Below are positions 5,254-5,585 of a stretch of 5,585 bases of DNA, one piece after another (positions within the stretch are counted from its first letter, which is position 1; the number at the start of each line of letters is the position of its first letter). The notes beneath the pieces are model-generated. The model was not told where the DNA came from. It did no database searches and worked only from the letters and a program-made list of their open reading frames with translations. Origin of the DNA: Candidatus Zixiibacteriota bacterium (GTDB taxonomy: Bacteria; Zixibacteria; MSB-5A5; GN15; FEB-12); contig JAOZPL010000150.1 in the NCBI GenBank assembly GCA_029932795.1, forward strand, positions 1 to 5,585, in the 5' to 3' direction. The position numbers were made by a program, and so were the translations under genes.

Positions 5254-5585
5254 TCAGTACATGTCATACTGTCCCCAGCGAAGTCGCTCATCCCATTCCT
5301 TGTTGAAACGCTCCCCCTCAACATTCGAGTGCACAAGAGTATAATCGTTATAACCCTGCTTATCCTCAAAGACGAACACGACCCCCTCCTTCAAGGAGCG
5401 ATAGAACCAAATAATGTAAGGGTTGCCAATAATCGGCGCCGAGATGTCCACGTGATCCGTCACGGTCGCCGGAACAACCGTCCGCCCAGCGTTCGCCATG
5501 TTCGTTGCGAGTGCACGCCGAGGAGGCGTTAGCGGCTCATACTTCGTCGTCCCGCGTCGGGTGACCGCAAGAGCGGCATCGACGT
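5254..5585 (-). CDS. C-terminal part of a probable GWxTD-type domain protein, cut by the window edge
   Basis: Only the last roughly 110 residues are present. The frame is open from the right edge (V-D-A-A-L-A-V-T-R-R) to TGA at 5256-5254. The ATG at 5499 is internal, because the frame continues upstream of it without a stop. The segment NPYIIWFYRSLKEGVVFVFEDKQG, then YNDYTLVHSN and FNKEWDERL near the end, resembles the C-terminus of GWxTD-domain proteins of FCB-group bacteria (a P-Y-x-I-W-x-Y strand, then F-V-F-x-D, then Y-x-L-V-H-S). The diagnostic GWxTD motif itself would lie outside the window, so this call rests on remembered family pattern. Function unknown; such proteins are usually exported. 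It converges on the selenoprotein gene and shares its terminator. Confidence 0.6.
   Translation of the reverse strand, partial: VDAALAVTRRGTTKYEPLTPPRRALATNMANAGRTVVPATVTDHVDISAPIIGNPYIIWFYRSLKEGVVFVFEDKQGYNDYTLVHSNVEGERFNKEWDERLRWGQYDMY

Overview
The window looks like chromosomal DNA of moderate GC from a Gram-negative-type bacterium with exported proteins. A DUF1573-like pair, a probable GWxTD-type protein, an ABC-2 exporter and an M20 dipeptidase together would suit the FCB/Zixibacteria-like part of the tree. That placement is an inference from protein flavour only. No mobile elements, CRISPR arrays, rRNA or tRNA genes were seen.

Layout. The left three-fifths lies on the minus strand and reads right to left: an ABC transporter ATPase (3492-2560), its ABC-2 permease (2563-1766, ATGA overlap), a full-length M20-family dipeptidase (1632-265, with its own good promoter candidate), and the start of a short-chain dehydrogenase (265-38, TAATG overlap) whose frame breaks close to the window edge. 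A 125 to 167 bp divergent region (about 3493-3659) separates this block from a plus-strand pair. It holds a sigma70-like promoter, a perfect 18-bp palindrome at the predicted transcription start and two near-identical 17-bp direct repeats 48 bp apart. The plus-strand pair (3660-4391 and 4432-5166) encodes two secreted paralogues of the DUF1573 type and ends at a strong, probably bidirectional terminator (5204-5234). Beyond it, a minus-strand gene runs off the right edge; its C-terminus resembles GWxTD-domain proteins.

The main discovery is in the second paralogue. Its frame is interrupted by one in-frame TGA (4633-4635), exactly where the upstream paralogue has the first Cys of its Cys-Gly-Cys motif. 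Homology continues on both sides, both proteins then have nearly the same length (243 and 244 residues), and a perfect 8-bp stem with a GGAGAA loop begins 12 nt after the TGA, putting its loop 20 nt away. This fits the general bacterial SECIS layout. I read the gene as a selenoprotein with a Sec-Gly-Cys motif, encoded beside its Cys-containing sister. An automatic annotation would split it into two fragments or call it a pseudogene.

How the genes work together: the two DUF1573-like proteins are probably co-transcribed, exported and possibly redox-active or metal-binding at CGC/UGC; their substrate is unknown. The ABC pair forms one exporter or membrane-remodelling unit. The dipeptidase and SDR appear translationally coupled. 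No selA, selB, selC or selD is in the window, so the Sec reading must be tested against the rest of the genome.
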